Positions 36,829 through 46,842 of a DNA stretch of 64,000 bases are shown here, in pieces. This DNA is from Paracoccus zeaxanthinifaciens ATCC 21588 (lineage in GTDB: Bacteria; Pseudomonadota; Alphaproteobacteria; Rhodobacterales; Rhodobacteraceae), in assembly GCF_000420145.1 (NCBI RefSeq), contig NZ_ATUJ01000001.1:1-64000 (forward strand), read 5' to 3'. Under the pieces are notes generated by a model, which was not told the DNA's origin, ran no database searches, and saw only the letters and a list, made by a program, of their open reading frames with translations. The translations under genes were made by a program, and so were the position numbers. Every line of letters starts with the position of its first letter. Position 1 is the stretch's first letter.

Positions 36829-36923
36829 GTGCTGTCCCCGTCTTCATGCCATGCGCCTGATGGCCGCTGTGGCGCGTCTGCCGCAGCCTACTTAGCGAAA
36901 AGCCTTCGCTCAACCCGCCGCTT

Positions 36924-37595
36924 TCAGCTTTGTTCCTGACGGGCGATCCGCCGGATGGCATCGCGCATCGCCTGCCCGTCGGGGCGGCACGCGGTTTCGA
37001 CCCGCGCGGCCCGCGAATGAAAGGCCGCGCGCGCCGCGTCGCTGATCGCGACCAGCCACAGGGGCGCCCGCGCATCCGCGACCGCCTGCGACAACAAATC
37101 CGCCGAACGCGGCGAGAAGACCGGCGCGATCACCGGCGCATCCCCCGCCAGCAGCGCCCGCGCCGTCGCGTTCAGCGGCTGGGGCACCTGGTCGTAGACG
37201 ACGATCCCCGGCACCGGCAGTGCCCGCGCGACATGGCGCCCATGCGGATGGACCAGCGGAACCGCCGCCGCGCGGATCAGGGGCAGCAGGCTGTCCGCCC
37301 TGCCCGCCCCCTCGGCCACGTCGAAGCCCGCGGCCCGCGCGATATCGGCGGTGCGCCCGCCCACGCAGATCGCGGGCCTGCCGCGCCCCGGCCCCGCCGA
37401 CGCCACCGCATGCCCCGAGGTGAAGACCAGCCCCGCCGCATCGCGCAGCATCGCGCCGTCATGGGCCACCGGCTCTATCCGCATCACGGGCGAGATGACG
37501 GCGGGCCAATCCCCCATTGTCGCCAGGAACCGCCGCGCATCCTCGTGCGGGCGGGTCAGCAGCAGGGTCGGGCGCTTCCTTGTCGGCATTGGCAT
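36924..37595 (-). CDS. hemD: Uroporphyrinogen-III synthase
   Basis: Closes and rearranges hydroxymethylbilane to uroporphyrinogen III. The 223 residues are slightly short for the family, and sequence conservation is weak, as is usual for HemD. Recognisable pieces are [42 protein letters not shown], and a late [16 protein letters not shown] segment, which together match the two-domain fold. The first gene of the hemD-mic60-hemY block; the gap to divergent tsaD is only 36 bp. The hemC that often precedes it is absent. Confidence 0.88.
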   Translation of the reverse strand: MPMPTRKRPTLLLTRPHEDARRFLATMGDWPAVISPVMRIEPVAHDGAMLRDAAGLVFTSGHAVASAGPGRGRPAICVGGRTADIARAAGFDVAEGAGRADSLLPLIRAAAVPLVHPHGRHVARALPVPGIVVYDQVPQPLNATARALLAGDAPVIAPVFSPRSADLLSQAVADARAPLWLVAISDAARAAFHSRAARVETACRPDGQAMRDAIRRIARQEQS

Positions 37596-37631
37596 CCTTT
37601 CGCGCCGGTGCTAGTGCCCTCAGGGGTAAGC

Positions 37632-38714
37632 ATGGGGCGTGCCATGGGCAAGGATCTGATCTTTCTGGGCATCGAGAGCAGCTGCGACGACACCGCCGCG
37701 GCCATCGTGACGGGCGACCGCCGCGTGCTGGCGAATGTCGTCAGCAGCCAGACCGAGCTGCATGCCGATTTCGGCGGCGTCGTCCCCGAGATCGCGGCCC
37801 GCGCCCATGCCGAACGCCTGGACATCGCGGTCGAGCAGGCGCTGACCGATGCGGGCCTGTCGCTGGCGGACCTGGACGGGATCGCCGTGACGGCGGGACC
37901 GGGGCTGATCGGGGGCGTGATGGCGGGCGTGATGTGCGCCAAGGGCATCGCCGCCGGGACCGGCCTGCCGCTGGTGGGCGTGAACCACCTTGCGGGCCAT
38001 GCGCTGACGCCGCGGCTGACCAACGGGATCGACTGTCCCTACGTCATGCTGCTGGTGTCGGGCGGGCATTGCCAGTTCCTGCGCGTCGACGGCTCGGACG
38101 ATTTCACGCGGCTGGGCGGCACGATCGACGATGCCCCCGGCGAGGCCTTCGACAAGATCGCCAAGCTGCTGGCCCTGCCCCAGCCCGGCGGCCCCAGTGT
38201 CGAGGCCGAGGCCGCGCTTGGCGACGATACCCGCTTCACCCTTCCCCGCCCTCTGCTGGACCGCCCCGGCTGCGACATGAGCTTCTCGGGGCTGAAGACC
38301 GCCGCGCTGCGCCTGCGCGACCAGCTGATCGCCGAACAGGGCGGGCTGCGCCAGCAGGACCGCCGCGATCTTTGCGCCGCGTTCCAGACCGCCGTGGCCG
38401 AGGTTTTGGCCGAGAAGTCGCGCCGCGCGCTGGCCGCAAGCCCCGTGCCGGTGCTGGCCGTGGCGGGGGGCGTGGCCGCCAACACGCAGATCCGCGCCGC
38501 GCTGGCCAAGGTGGCCGAGGATGCGGGCGCGCGCTTTCTTGCGCCGCCCCTGCGGCTGTGCACCGACAATGGCGCAATGATCGCCTGGGCGGGGATCGAG
38601 CGTTTCCTGGCCGGTCAGCGCGACGGGATGGACCTGTCCGCCCGCCCCCGCTGGCCGCTGGACCGCAAGGCGGCGCCCATGCTGGGCAGCGGCAAGAAGG
38701 GGGCCAAGGCGTGA
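37632..38714 (+). CDS. tsaD: tRNA N6-threonylcarbamoyltransferase TsaD
   Basis: Transfers threonylcarbamoyl to A37 of ANN-decoding tRNAs (t6A). The 360 residues start [20 protein letters not shown], with AGGGG 5 nt before the chosen ATG; the second Met at 37644 is an alternative. The ASKHA ATPase fold is visible: [24 protein letters not shown], and the metal-binding H119/H123 in [20 protein letters not shown] near the C-terminus is also typical. Its GTGA-overlap with gpsA implies translational coupling. TsaB is encoded about 8 kb away in this window. Confidence 0.97.
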   Translation: MGRAMGKDLIFLGIESSCDDTAAAIVTGDRRVLANVVSSQTELHADFGGVVPEIAARAHAERLDIAVEQALTDAGLSLADLDGIAVTAGPGLIGGVMAGVMCAKGIAAGTGLPLVGVNHLAGHALTPRLTNGIDCPYVMLLVSGGHCQFLRVDGSDDFTRLGGTIDDAPGEAFDKIAKLLALPQPGGPSVEAEAALGDDTRFTLPRPLLDRPGCDMSFSGLKTAALRLRDQLIAEQGGLRQQDRRDLCAAFQTAVAEVLAEKSRRALAASPVPVLAVAGGVAANTQIRAALAKVAEDAGARFLAPPLRLCTDNGAMIAWAGIERFLAGQRDGMDLSARPRWPLDRKAAPMLGSGKKGAKA

Positions 38715-39649
38715 TCTCGGTCCTGGGCGCAGGTGCCTTCGGGACCGCGCTGGCCGTGGCACTGGGCGCGCGGGGTCCCGTCACGCTGTGGGGCCGCGAC
38801 ATCGCGTGGTGGCCCGCGAACCCGCGCCTGCCGGGCGTGACCGTTCCGGGCAGCGTGACCCCCACCGACGATCTTGGCCGCGCCGTGCAGGCCGACACGA
38901 TCCTGCTGGCCCTGCCCGCGCAGGCGCTTGGCGGGTTCCTGGCGCAGCATGGCGCGGCCCTTGCGGGCAAGCGCCTGGTGAATACCGCCAAGGGCATCGA
39001 CATGCAGCGCCTGACGGGACCATCGGCGCTGATCGCGGATGCCTGCCCCGGCGCGACGGTCGCGCTGCTGACGGGGCCGTCCTTCGCCGCCGACATCGCG
39101 CGCGGCCTGCCCACCGCGCTGACCTTGGCCTGCACCGACCCCGATGCCGGGGCGGCGCTTCAGGCGCGGCTGTCGACGCCGGTGCTGCGGCTGTACAGGA
39201 CCACCGACGTGACCGGGGCCGAGCTGGGCGGCGCGCTGAAGAACGTGGCCGCCATCGCGGCGGGCGCGGTGATCGGCGCGGGTCTTGGCGACAGCGCGCG
39301 CGCCGCCATCATCACCCGCGGCTTTGCCGAGATGACGCGCCTTGCCACCCATCTGGGCGCCCGCCCCGAGACGCTGACCGGCCTGTCGGGCCTGGGCGAC
39401 CTGACGCTGACCTGCACATCCGCGCAGTCGCGCAACTTCCGCTTCGGGCAGGCGCTTGGCGCGGGGGCCGAATTCGACAGCGCCACCACGGTCGAGGGTG
39501 CCGCGACCGCGCAGGCGCTGGCCCGCATGGCGCTGCGCGACGGCCTTGACCTGCCCATCGCCACGATGGTCGCGCGGCTTGCCCAAGGCGGCGTTTCCGT
39601 GGAAAAGGCGATGGACCACCTGCTCAGCCGCCCCTTGAAGGAGGAATGA
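38711..39649 (+). CDS. gpsA: Glycerol-3-phosphate dehydrogenase, NAD(P)+
   Basis: Reduces dihydroxyacetone phosphate to sn-glycerol 3-phosphate for phospholipids. The start is a GTG overlapping the tsaD stop by 4 bases, giving [18 protein letters not shown], the dinucleotide-binding loop. The 312 residues contain [22 protein letters not shown] and the catalytic Lys region [20 protein letters not shown]. It is slightly shorter than the 330-residue average but complete. It is the second gene of the tsaD-gpsA-yciI-EVE run. Confidence 0.97.
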   Translation: MISVLGAGAFGTALAVALGARGPVTLWGRDIAWWPANPRLPGVTVPGSVTPTDDLGRAVQADTILLALPAQALGGFLAQHGAALAGKRLVNTAKGIDMQRLTGPSALIADACPGATVALLTGPSFAADIARGLPTALTLACTDPDAGAALQARLSTPVLRLYRTTDVTGAELGGALKNVAAIAAGAVIGAGLGDSARAAIITRGFAEMTRLATHLGARPETLTGLSGLGDLTLTCTSAQSRNFRFGQALGAGAEFDSATTVEGAATAQALARMALRDGLDLPIATMVARLAQGGVSVEKAMDHLLSRPLKEE

Positions 39650-39921
39650 TGCCCCATTACGCCGTGATCTGCCGGGACAAGCCCGGCGCCCTGCAGACCC
39701 GCCTGGACAACCGCGACGCCCACCTGGCGCATCTGCGCGACAGCGGCCTCGTCTTCGTCGCCGGCCCCCTGATCGAGGAAGGCGAGATGCGCGGATCCAT
39801 CGTGATCCTGGAAGCGCCCGACCTTGCGACCGCGCAGGACTGGGCCGACAACGATCCCTATGGCAAGGCCGGTCTCTTCGCCTCGGTCGAGGTGATCGAG
39901 TGGAAGAAGGTGATCGGCTGA
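39646..39921 (+). CDS. YciI family protein
   Basis: Cytosolic ferredoxin-like-fold protein, 91 residues. The sequence [18 protein letters not shown]...[29 protein letters not shown]...[18 protein letters not shown] matches the YciI family, with the conserved His and Asp in the DPY region. E. coli YciI forms a dimer of unknown function. It starts at ATGATG overlapping the gpsA stop by 4 bases and ends in a TGATG overlap with the EVE gene. Confidence 0.9.
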   Translation: MMPHYAVICRDKPGALQTRLDNRDAHLAHLRDSGLVFVAGPLIEEGEMRGSIVILEAPDLATAQDWADNDPYGKAGLFASVEVIEWKKVIG

Positions 39922-40343
39922 TGGCCTATTGGCTGTTCAAGTCCGAACCCGACGTCTTCGGCTGGGACGACCTGATCGCCAAGGGCGACGCGGGCGAGGA
40001 ATGGGACGGGGTCCGCAACTATCAGGCGCGCAACATGATGCGGGCCATGAAGAAGGGCGACCTCGGGCTGTTCTACCATTCCAATATCGGCAAGGAGGCC
40101 GTCGGCATCTGCGAGGTGATCGCCGAGGCGCATCCCGACAGCACCGCCGACGATCCCAAGTGGGAATGCGTGGACGTGCGCGCAGTGCGCAAGCTGCCCC
40201 GCCCCGTCAGCCTGGACGAGGCCAAGTCCGAGCCGCGCCTGGCCGAGATGGTCCTCGTGAACAATACCCGCCTTTCGGTGCAGCCGGTGACGGATGCCGA
40301 ATGGGCGGTCATCATGGAGCTGTCGGGCGCCGATCAGGACTGA
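39921..40343 (+). CDS. EVE domain protein
   Basis: Cytosolic protein of 140 residues with the EVE fold (PUA-like), which in related families binds modified bases such as 5-methylcytosine derivatives. The N-terminus [18 protein letters not shown] and the internal WDGVRNYQARNMM and GDLGLFYHS motifs are diagnostic. Its start overlaps the YciI stop in TGATG. It closes the tsaD-gpsA-yciI-EVE unit; 73 nt later the DUF4170 gene begins. Confidence 0.93.
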   Translation: MAYWLFKSEPDVFGWDDLIAKGDAGEEWDGVRNYQARNMMRAMKKGDLGLFYHSNIGKEAVGICEVIAEAHPDSTADDPKWECVDVRAVRKLPRPVSLDEAKSEPRLAEMVLVNNTRLSVQPVTDAEWAVIMELSGADQD

Positions 40344-40416
40344 TCGGCCCCGCGCCCCCATCCTTCGCGGCGGGTTCCCTGCAGCCCGCCGTCACCCCAG
40401 ACCAACAGGAGCCAAC

Positions 40417-40662
40417 ATGAGCCAGCGCCTGCATCTCGTCTTCGGAGGCGAGCTGATCGACCCGCAAGGGACCAAGTTCCGCAACACGGACGACATCCAC
40501 GTCGTGGGCGTCTTCCCCAGCTACGACGCCGCCTATGCCGCATGGAAGGCCGAGGCGCAGCGCACCGTGGACAGCGCCCATACCCGCTACTTCATCGCGC
40601 ATCTGCACCGCCTGCGCGACGAGGAACGCGAAGTCAGCCCGACCGAGGAACTGGGCGGCTGA
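40417..40662 (+). CDS. DUF4170 domain protein
   Basis: Small cytosolic protein of 81 residues, starting MSQRLHLVFGGELIDP with CAGGAG about 7 nt upstream. The segments FRNTDDIHVVGVFPSYDAAYAAWKA and RYFIAHLHRL are typical of the family, which is widespread in Alphaproteobacteria and almost always lies just upstream of the Kdo transferase gene, as here. Function is unknown. Its stop overlaps the next start in TGATG, suggesting coupled translation with waaA and lpxK. Confidence 0.88.
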   Translation: MSQRLHLVFGGELIDPQGTKFRNTDDIHVVGVFPSYDAAYAAWKAEAQRTVDSAHTRYFIAHLHRLRDEEREVSPTEELGG

Positions 40663-41891
40663 TGGCAGGGTCGGGGCTGGGCAGGCTGGGGCTCTGGTGG
40701 CATCTGCGCCAGGGCCGCGACAATGCGCAGGCCCTGCCCCGCATCCCGCAGGGCGCGGGCCCCGTGCTGCTGATGCACGTGGCCCCCGACGCCCGACAGG
40801 CGGAAGCGCAGGTCCGGCGCAGGCTGACGCAGGCCCGCCCCGAACTGCGCATCGTCGATCTGTCCCCCGAGGACGACCAGCCCGATCCCGCGGGCGACCC
40901 CTCGTTGATCGAGGCGCTGATCGACCGCGCCCGCCCCGTGGCCGTGCTGGCCCTGGGCAACGCCCTGCCCCCCGCGCTGATCGCGGTGGCGGCACGGCAC
41001 GACATTCCCGTCATCCTGGCCGAGTTGCGGCTGGAACCGCGCGACCTGGCATGGGGGATGCAGGCGGGCATCCGTCGCAGCCTGCTGGCCAAGGCCTCGG
41101 CGCTGCAGCTGACCGACGCGGCCAGCCACGCCGCCGCCCGCCGCATGGGGCTGCCCGCGTGGCGCCTGCACATGACCGGCCCCGTATCCGAAATCCGCGA
41201 GCCGCTGCACTGCACCGAGCCCGAGCGCCAGGCGCTGGCCCAGCTGATCACGGGCCGCCATGCCTGGTTCGCCGCCGCCCTGCCCGAGGCCGAGGAGGAC
41301 GCCGTCATCGCCGCCCACCAGGAGGTGACGCAGCATTCCCACCGCGCCCTGCTGTTCATCGCCCCCGCCGACGCCGGCCGCATCCCGCAGCTTGCCGCCA
41401 AGATCGAGGATGCGGGCCTGATCCTTGCCCGCCGGGACGAGGATGAGGAGCCCTCGGAAGAAGTGCAGGTGATGCTGACCGACGGCCTGACCGAGATGGG
41501 GCTGTGGTACCGCCTTGCGCCCGTCAGCTTCATGGGCGGCACGCTGAGCGGCACCGAGGACATGCGCCACCCGTTCGAGCCTGCGGCGCTGGGCTCGGCC
41601 ATCGTCCACGGCCCCGAGACCGGCGGCTTCCAGACCGAATGGCAGCAGCTTGACGGCGCCCACGCGGCCCGGCGCGTCACCGGTCCCGAAGGGCTTGCCG
41701 CGGCGCTGGTCGAGCTGACCCAGGCCGAGTTCGCCGCCACCCTGGCCGCGAATGCCTGGCGCGTCAGCACCGGCGGGGCCGATGTCGCGATCCGCATCGC
41801 CGACCGCGTGCTGGCCTTCGTGGACGGCACGCCCCCCGCACGCGGATTTCCCGCCCCGCCCCCACCCGTCGCAACATCGAAGGCAGGCTGA
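40662..41891 (+). CDS. waaA: Kdo transferase-like (WaaA/KdtA) protein
   Basis: Expected to add Kdo to lipid A at the inner membrane. The 409 residues have the N-terminal glycosyltransferase domain with [21 protein letters not shown] and the C-terminal part with [30 protein letters not shown], which matches the nucleotide-sugar-binding NPLEP-like region. The ET-E-WP motif typical of WaaA is represented by [10 protein letters not shown] (E121), so this is a divergent copy. Position between DUF4170 and lpxK, with overlaps at both ends, supports the assignment. Confidence 0.75.
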   Translation: MAGSGLGRLGLWWHLRQGRDNAQALPRIPQGAGPVLLMHVAPDARQAEAQVRRRLTQARPELRIVDLSPEDDQPDPAGDPSLIEALIDRARPVAVLALGNALPPALIAVAARHDIPVILAELRLEPRDLAWGMQAGIRRSLLAKASALQLTDAASHAAARRMGLPAWRLHMTGPVSEIREPLHCTEPERQALAQLITGRHAWFAAALPEAEEDAVIAAHQEVTQHSHRALLFIAPADAGRIPQLAAKIEDAGLILARRDEDEEPSEEVQVMLTDGLTEMGLWYRLAPVSFMGGTLSGTEDMRHPFEPAALGSAIVHGPETGGFQTEWQQLDGAHAARRVTGPEGLAAALVELTQAEFAATLAANAWRVSTGGADVAIRIADRVLAFVDGTPPARGFPAPPPPVATSKAG

Positions 41892-42877
41892 TGCGCACCC
41901 CCGGTTTCTGGTTCGTCACGCCCCCCACCCCGAAGGCGCGGCTTCTGGCCCCGCTTGGCGCGATATATGCCCGCGCGACGGCGCGCAGGCTGGCGGGCGG
42001 CGCAAGGGCGCGCGTCGGCGTGCCCGTGATCTGCGTCGGCAACGTGAATGCGGGCGGAACGGGCAAGACGCCCACCGTGATCCACCTGCAGATGGAACTG
42101 GCCGCGCGGGGGATCGCGGCGCATGTCGTGTCACGGGGCTATGGCGGCAGTGCGACCGGCCCGCTGCGCGTGCTGGACGGCCAACACGACGCCGCCCTGA
42201 CCGGGGACGAGCCCCTGCTGATGGCGGCCTTCGGCCCCACCTGGGTCGCCAAGGACCGTGTCGCGGGTGCGCGGGCCGCGGTTGCTGCGGGCGCGCAGGC
42301 GATCATCCTGGACGACGGCTTCCAGGACGGGGCGCTGCATCACGACCTGTCGGTCGTCGTGGTCGATGCGGCCAAGGGCTTCGGCAACGGGCTGTGCCTG
42401 CCGGCGGGGCCGCTGCGCGAGCCCGTCGCGGCGGGGCTTGCGCGCGCGGACCTGCTGCTGTCGGTCGGCCCGGACGCGGCGCAGGCGCGCTTTGCCACGC
42501 CCGAAGGCGCGCCCCCGCATCTGCGCGGCATGCTGCGCCCGATCCGCACGGGCTTCGACTGGCGCGGCCACCGCGTCCTTGCCTTCGCGGGCATCGGCCA
42601 CCCCGAGAAGTTCTTTGCCACCCTGCGCGATCTTGGCGCCGACATCCTCCGCCACGAAGCTCTGGAGGATCACCAGCCCTTCACCCCCGCCCTGCTGACC
42701 CGGCTGGAGACCGAGGCCCGCATGGTCGGCGCGCAGCTGGTCACCACCGAGAAGGATGCGGCCCGCCTGCCCCGTGCTTTCCGTCCCAAGGTGATGGCCC
42801 TGCCGGTCCGGATGTGGCTGCAGGACGACGCGCCCCTTCGCGACGCGCTGGACGCGATCTGGCCCGAAGCGGTTTGA
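41891..42877 (+). CDS. lpxK: Tetraacyldisaccharide 4'-kinase
   Basis: Phosphorylates the 4' position in lipid A biosynthesis, on the cytoplasmic face of the inner membrane. The 328 residues contain the P-loop [17 protein letters not shown], the SRGYGG loop, the acidic GDEPLL motif and the ILDDGFQD catalytic segment. It starts overlapping the waaA stop in TGATG. A promoter for the next small gene begins at its stop codon. Confidence 0.97.
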   Translation: MRTPGFWFVTPPTPKARLLAPLGAIYARATARRLAGGARARVGVPVICVGNVNAGGTGKTPTVIHLQMELAARGIAAHVVSRGYGGSATGPLRVLDGQHDAALTGDEPLLMAAFGPTWVAKDRVAGARAAVAAGAQAIILDDGFQDGALHHDLSVVVVDAAKGFGNGLCLPAGPLREPVAAGLARADLLLSVGPDAAQARFATPEGAPPHLRGMLRPIRTGFDWRGHRVLAFAGIGHPEKFFATLRDLGADILRHEALEDHQPFTPALLTRLETEARMVGAQLVTTEKDAARLPRAFRPKVMALPVRMWLQDDAPLRDALDAIWPEAV

Positions 42878-42903
42878 AATCCGCCGCTCTTGGCCGATAT
42901 AGA
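42874..42903 (+). promoter_or_regulatory. Promoter in front of the microprotein gene
   Basis: TTGAAA (42874-42879), 18-bp spacer, TATAGA (42898-42903). It begins inside the lpxK stop codon. The predicted 5' leader is about 23 nt and contains the ribosome-binding site GAAAGGGG. Confidence 0.6.
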
Positions 42904-42932
42904 GGGTGAGAACCGCCGCGAAAGGGGTGCCC

Positions 42933-43016
42933 ATGTCGTCCAAGGCCAGAACAAGGCTCAGCTTCTACCTGCTTCTGCTGCTGACGCTCTATGCGTCATT
43001 CGCGGGCGCGGCCTGA
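42933..43016 (+). CDS. 27-residue single-span microprotein
   Basis: Too short for normal gene callers. The frame starts MSSKARTRLS, with four basic residues, and continues FYLLLLLTLYASF, one hydrophobic segment, ending AGAA. It has GAAAGGGG 7 nt before the ATG and its own promoter, and it stops 13 nt before the start of the XpaC-like gene. A small inner-membrane peptide is the simplest reading; a signal peptide with AGAA end is less likely because nothing follows it. No homologue is known to me. Confidence 0.5.
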   Translation: MSSKARTRLSFYLLLLLTLYASFAGAA

Positions 43017-43029
43017 CCCGGAGGGCATG

Positions 43030-44034
43030 ATGGCACGGAAATACGGGGGGCGCTTCTCGCCCCGTGACATGCTGAGGAACAACCTGCCCGACGGCACGGC
43101 GCGGCCCGACCTGCCGCAGGTGCCGCGCCATCCCCATGAAGGGCGCCCGAAATGGGTGACGCTGGCTGCCAGCCCCTTCCTGCTGGGCGCGTTCTTCCAA
43201 TCCGCGGGCGGCATGGTCGCCGATCTTGCGGCCTTCGGGATGATCGCCAGCGGCATGTGGATGACCCGCGAGGGGCTGGAGGCGCAGGCCGCCTTCGAGG
43301 CCCGCCGCGTGGCCAAGCGCCCCGCCATCCCGCGCAAGCTGTTCGGCGGCGTGCTGGCGGGACTGGGCCTGGGCATCGGGGCGGCGGAACCCGGCGCCAT
43401 CGCGGGCACCGGCCTGATCGGCGCGGCGGGGCTGGTGCTGCACCAGCTGGCCTTCGGGCTGGACCCGTGGCGCGACAAGGGTGCCGAGGGCGTGGACGAT
43501 TTCCAGCAGGAACGCGCCGACCGCATGATCGAGGAAGGCGAGACCTATCTGCGCGAGATGCGCGACGCCATCGCCCGCGCGGGCGACCGCCGGATCGAGG
43601 CCCGCGTGTCGATGTTCGAGGCCAGCGTCCGCCACCTGTTCGAACGGGTGCGCGCCAACCCCTCGGGGCTGGCATCGGCGCGGCGCTACATGGGCGTCTA
43701 CCTGATGGGGGCGCGGGACGCGACCAGCCGCTTTGCCGACCTCTATTCCCAGACCCGCGACGAGGCTGCGCGGCAGGCCTATGCGAGTTTTCTGGACGAC
43801 CTGGAAAAAGATTTCATCGCGCGCGCCGACCGCCTTCTTGACGGCAACCGCGAGGCCCTGGACATCGAGATGTCGGTCCTGCGCGAACGCCTTGCCCGCG
43901 AGGGGCTGACGGGTGCCGCCACCCAGGTTGACCCCGCCGACCGCGCCCGGCTGGAAAGCCACGAGGCCCAGACGCTGGACCAGCTGCTCTCGGCATCGTT
44001 TCCCGGACAGAAGACAGGGAACAGGCAGGACTGA
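43030..44034 (+). CDS. XpaC-like (5-bromo-4-chloroindolyl phosphate hydrolysis family) membrane protein
   Basis: Inner-membrane protein of 334 residues. The ATG at 43030 is preferred over 43027 because GGAGG lies 5 nt upstream of it. Two hydrophobic hairpins occur ([20 protein letters not shown] and a Gly-rich stretch around [14 protein letters not shown]), then a long charged helical domain with the segment [24 protein letters not shown]. The family name comes from an early B. subtilis phenotype and no enzyme activity is established; related proteins are TelA neighbours in other bacteria. Its stop overlaps truA by one base. Confidence 0.7.
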   Translation: MARKYGGRFSPRDMLRNNLPDGTARPDLPQVPRHPHEGRPKWVTLAASPFLLGAFFQSAGGMVADLAAFGMIASGMWMTREGLEAQAAFEARRVAKRPAIPRKLFGGVLAGLGLGIGAAEPGAIAGTGLIGAAGLVLHQLAFGLDPWRDKGAEGVDDFQQERADRMIEEGETYLREMRDAIARAGDRRIEARVSMFEASVRHLFERVRANPSGLASARRYMGVYLMGARDATSRFADLYSQTRDEAARQAYASFLDDLEKDFIARADRLLDGNREALDIEMSVLRERLAREGLTGAATQVDPADRARLESHEAQTLDQLLSASFPGQKTGNRQD

Positions 44035-44810
44035 TGCCGCGCTTCGCATTGAAGGTCGAATATGACGGCGCCCCCTTTGCCGGCTGGCAGGCGCAGGCCG
44101 ACCAGCCATCGGTGCAGGGCGCGATCGAGACCGCGCTGGCACGGCTGGACGCGGGCTTTGCCGCAGGCGCGCGCATCGCGGCGGCCGGTCGCACCGATGC
44201 GGGCGTCCATGCCACGGGCCAGGTCGCCCATGCCGATCTGCTGCGCGACTGGGACCCCTTCCGCCTGTCCGAGGCGCTGAACTTCCATCTGAAGCCCGCA
44301 CCGGTGGCGATCCTCGCGGCGGCGCGGGTGGAGGACGAATTCCACGCCCGCTTCTCGGCGCATGAACGGCGCTACCTGTTCCGGGTGGTCAGCCGCCGCG
44401 CACCGATGACGACGCAGAAGGGTCAGATCTGGCAGGTGCAGAACCCGCTGGACCTGGACGCGATGCGCGAAGGCGCGGCGCATCTGGTCGGGCTGCACGA
44501 CTTCACCACCTTCAGATCCTCGATCTGCCAGGCGAAAAGCCCGGTCAAGACCATCGACGAGATCACCATCGAGGCCCTGCCCATCCCGCACGGGACCGAA
44601 TACCGGTTCCACCTGCGCGCGCGGTCGTTCCTGCACAACCAGGTCCGGTCCATCGTGGGCACGCTGGAGAGGGTCGGCGCAGGGTCCTGGACCCCGGATC
44701 GCGTGCGCGATGCGCTGCAGGCGGCCGACCGTGCGGCCTGCGGGCCGGTCTGCCCGCCGCAGGGGCTGTACCTGACGGGGGTGGGTTACCCGCGCGATCC
44801 CTTCGCCTGA
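44034..44810 (+). CDS. truA: tRNA pseudouridine(38-40) synthase TruA
   Basis: Isomerises uridines 38-40 in the anticodon arm of many tRNAs. The 258 residues start [21 protein letters not shown]; the catalytic Asp is in [17 protein letters not shown], and [25 protein letters not shown] is the conserved C-terminal motif. It begins one base before the end of the XpaC-like gene. The last 25 nt overlap the end of the convergent sugar-transferase gene. Confidence 0.98.
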   Translation: MPRFALKVEYDGAPFAGWQAQADQPSVQGAIETALARLDAGFAAGARIAAAGRTDAGVHATGQVAHADLLRDWDPFRLSEALNFHLKPAPVAILAAARVEDEFHARFSAHERRYLFRVVSRRAPMTTQKGQIWQVQNPLDLDAMREGAAHLVGLHDFTTFRSSICQAKSPVKTIDEITIEALPIPHGTEYRFHLRARSFLHNQVRSIVGTLERVGAGSWTPDRVRDALQAADRAACGPVCPPQGLYLTGVGYPRDPFA

Positions 44811-45601
44811 CGACGCTGGCGGCTGGCCGGACCGACCGGCAGCCACACGCGTTCGCCCCGGCGACGGCGCGGGCGTTCGTCCTTGCGCGACACGACGATC
44901 TTCAGCGTGTGCCACAGGATCCACAGGTCCATCCGCATGCTGCGATGCCGCTGATAGATCAGGTCGATCTTCAGCTTGGCAGGCAGGCACCGGCGGTAAT
45001 AGGCGGCCTCGGTCGCCTGCGCGGACTTGCAGCGCGCAAGGATGCGGTCCTCGTGGCGGTGATAGATCAGCGTGGCAAGACCCGTCACGCCCGGACGGCT
45101 GTGCAGCACCTGCGCATAGACCGCGGGAAAGCGTTCCACGTATTCGCGCAGCGGCGGGCGGGGTCCGACAAAGCTCATGTCGCCGCGCAGGATGTTGAAC
45201 AGCTGCGGCAGCTCGTCGATGCGGGACCGGCGGAGGAAGCGGCCGATGGGCGTGATTCGCCACGCCTTGTGCGCACCGGTCGCGCCGAAATCATGTTCCT
45301 CGCACAGCATGGTGCGGAACTTGAACTGGTTGAACGCCTCGTTCGGGCCGCGCATCCGGTGGGCGGTATAGAAGATCGGACGCCCCTGCAGGATCAACAG
45401 AAGGCAGCCCACGACCAGCATCACCACCGACAGCGGGATCAGCAGGACCAGCGCGAAGGTGAAGTCGAAGATCCGCTTGGAACGGGGCATGGGCTCGACG
45501 CCGGGGGCCGAAGCCTCGCCGATGAACCAGCCCATCCTGGGGGCGGTCAGGCCGGCCAGACGCGCCGCGTCGTTCTTGTCCCAGTCGTGGTGAATCGTCA
45601 C
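44786..45601 (-). CDS. Exopolysaccharide/undecaprenyl-phosphate sugar transferase
   Basis: Membrane-bound phosphoglycosyltransferase (WcaJ/RfbP-type C-terminal domain) that starts polysaccharide assembly by transferring a sugar phosphate onto undecaprenyl phosphate. It shows one N-terminal membrane helix ([22 protein letters not shown]) and the catalytic core: [61 protein letters not shown]. The start is uncertain: GTG at 45601 ([11 protein letters not shown]) is given, with TTG at 45613 as an alternative. It lacks the extra membrane domain of longer members. Its end overlaps truA by 25 nt. Confidence 0.88.
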   Translation of the reverse strand: MTIHHDWDKNDAARLAGLTAPRMGWFIGEASAPGVEPMPRSKRIFDFTFALVLLIPLSVVMLVVGCLLLILQGRPIFYTAHRMRGPNEAFNQFKFRTMLCEEHDFGATGAHKAWRITPIGRFLRRSRIDELPQLFNILRGDMSFVGPRPPLREYVERFPAVYAQVLHSRPGVTGLATLIYHRHEDRILARCKSAQATEAAYYRRCLPAKLKIDLIYQRHRSMRMDLWILWHTLKIVVSRKDERPRRRRGERVWLPVGPASRQRRQAKGSRG

Positions 45602-45766
45602 GCTACCGTCCAATCATGGATGTTGCCGCCCCTTCGCCGCTAACACAGTTGCCGCGGCATGGGAACGTCTGCCGAAGGATTCGGCAGCAGATCTTGCACA
45701 AGCATGGCGCATCGGCCACTGTCATCGCGCAATATGGTCCATTCCGGGCAAAGGATAGGCGAAAAC

Positions 45767-46222
45767 ATGCGCAAGTTCCTCGTTCTGCTGGATGACAGCC
45801 GGGAATGCCTGAACGCGATGCGCTTCGCGGCGATGCGCGCCGCCAGGACCGAGGGCGGGGTCGTCATCCTGTCCGTCATTCCCGCCGACGAGATCCAGCA
45901 CGGCTTCGGCGTGGCCGATGTCATGCGCGCCGAGGCCCGCGAGCGGATCGAGGCGCATTTCGAGGTCTTCGCGAAATGGATGCGGTCCCGCCCCGGCATC
46001 GAGCCCGAGCTGGTCATCCGCGAGGGCGACCCCGCCGAGGAGCTGATCGCCCAGATTGCCGAGGACGACGATATCGGCATCGTGGTGCTGGGGCTCAGCC
46101 CCGAGAAGGCGGGGCCGAACCCGGTGCTGAACCGCCTGCTGCGCGATCCGGGGGTGCTGCATTGCCCCATCACGGTCGTGCCGGGCGACCTGTCCAAGGA
46201 ACGGCTGGAAGCGATCACCTGA
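45767..46222 (+). CDS. Universal stress protein family
   Basis: Cytosolic protein of 151 residues starting MRKFLVLLDDSRECLNAMRFA, the first strand and acidic loop of the USP fold. Later segments (LVIREGDPAEELIAQIAEDDDIGIVVLGLSPEKAG and LHCPITVVPGDL) match. The ATP-binding G-2x-G-9x-G(S/T) motif is not clear, so it may not bind ATP. It is a monocistronic gene divergent from the sugar transferase. No FNR-type box was seen upstream. Confidence 0.85.
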   Translation: MRKFLVLLDDSRECLNAMRFAAMRAARTEGGVVILSVIPADEIQHGFGVADVMRAEARERIEAHFEVFAKWMRSRPGIEPELVIREGDPAEELIAQIAEDDDIGIVVLGLSPEKAGPNPVLNRLLRDPGVLHCPITVVPGDLSKERLEAIT

Positions 46223-46284
46223 GGGGCAGCCCCGCTTGACCCAAGGGCCGCGCATCGCCATATCGGGCCTCAAAGGAGCCGCCC

Positions 46285-46842
46285 ATGTTCATCCAGACCG
46301 AAACGACCCCGAACCCCGCAACGCTGAAGTTCCTGCCCGGCGAGACCGTGCTGGGTGCAGGCACGGCCGATTTCCCGACGCCCGACAGCGCGGCGACCTC
46401 GCCGCTGGCGCGCCGCGTCTTCGCGGTCGAGGGCGTGACCGGCGTCTTCCTGGGCCGCGATTTCGTGACCGTCACCAAGGTCGAGACCGCCCCCTGGGAC
46501 CACCTCAAGCCCTCGATCCTGGGCGCGATCATGGAGCATTTCCAGTCGGGCGCCCCGGCGGTCGAAGGCTCGGCCCAGAGCGACGGCCATGCCGAGCATG
46601 ACGGCCCCGACGGAGAGATCGTCGGCCAGATCAAGGAACTGCTGGACACCCGCGTGCGTCCCGCCGTGGCGCAGGACGGTGGCGACATCACCTTCCACGG
46701 CTTCGACCGCGGCGTGGTCTATCTGCACATGCAGGGCGCCTGCGCCGGCTGCCCGTCCAGCACGCTGACGCTGAAGATGGGGATCGAGAACCTGCTGCGC
46801 CACTATATCCCCGAGGTGGTCGAGGTGCGCCCCGTTGCCTGA
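46285..46842 (+). CDS. nfuA: NfuA/NifU-type Fe-S cluster carrier
   Basis: Iron-sulfur cluster carrier of 185 residues. The N-terminal Nfu_N domain starts MFIQTETTPNPATLKFLPGE. The C-terminal NifU domain has the cluster-binding CxxC, C153 and C156, in GACAGCPSSTLTLKMGIENL. The AGGAG about 8 nt upstream supports the start. Its stop overlaps tsaB by 8 nt. The pairing of an Fe-S carrier with tsaB and rimI is typical for this family of bacteria. Confidence 0.95.
   Translation: MFIQTETTPNPATLKFLPGETVLGAGTADFPTPDSAATSPLARRVFAVEGVTGVFLGRDFVTVTKVETAPWDHLKPSILGAIMEHFQSGAPAVEGSAQSDGHAEHDGPDGEIVGQIKELLDTRVRPAVAQDGGDITFHGFDRGVVYLHMQGACAGCPSSTLTLKMGIENLLRHYIPEVVEVRPVA

Noticed and set aside
37517..39649. 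710-codon plus-strand frame spanning tsaD and gpsA
   Set aside because: Only the 3' part (gpsA, from the GTG at 38711) is coding; the rest is the wrong frame of tsaD.
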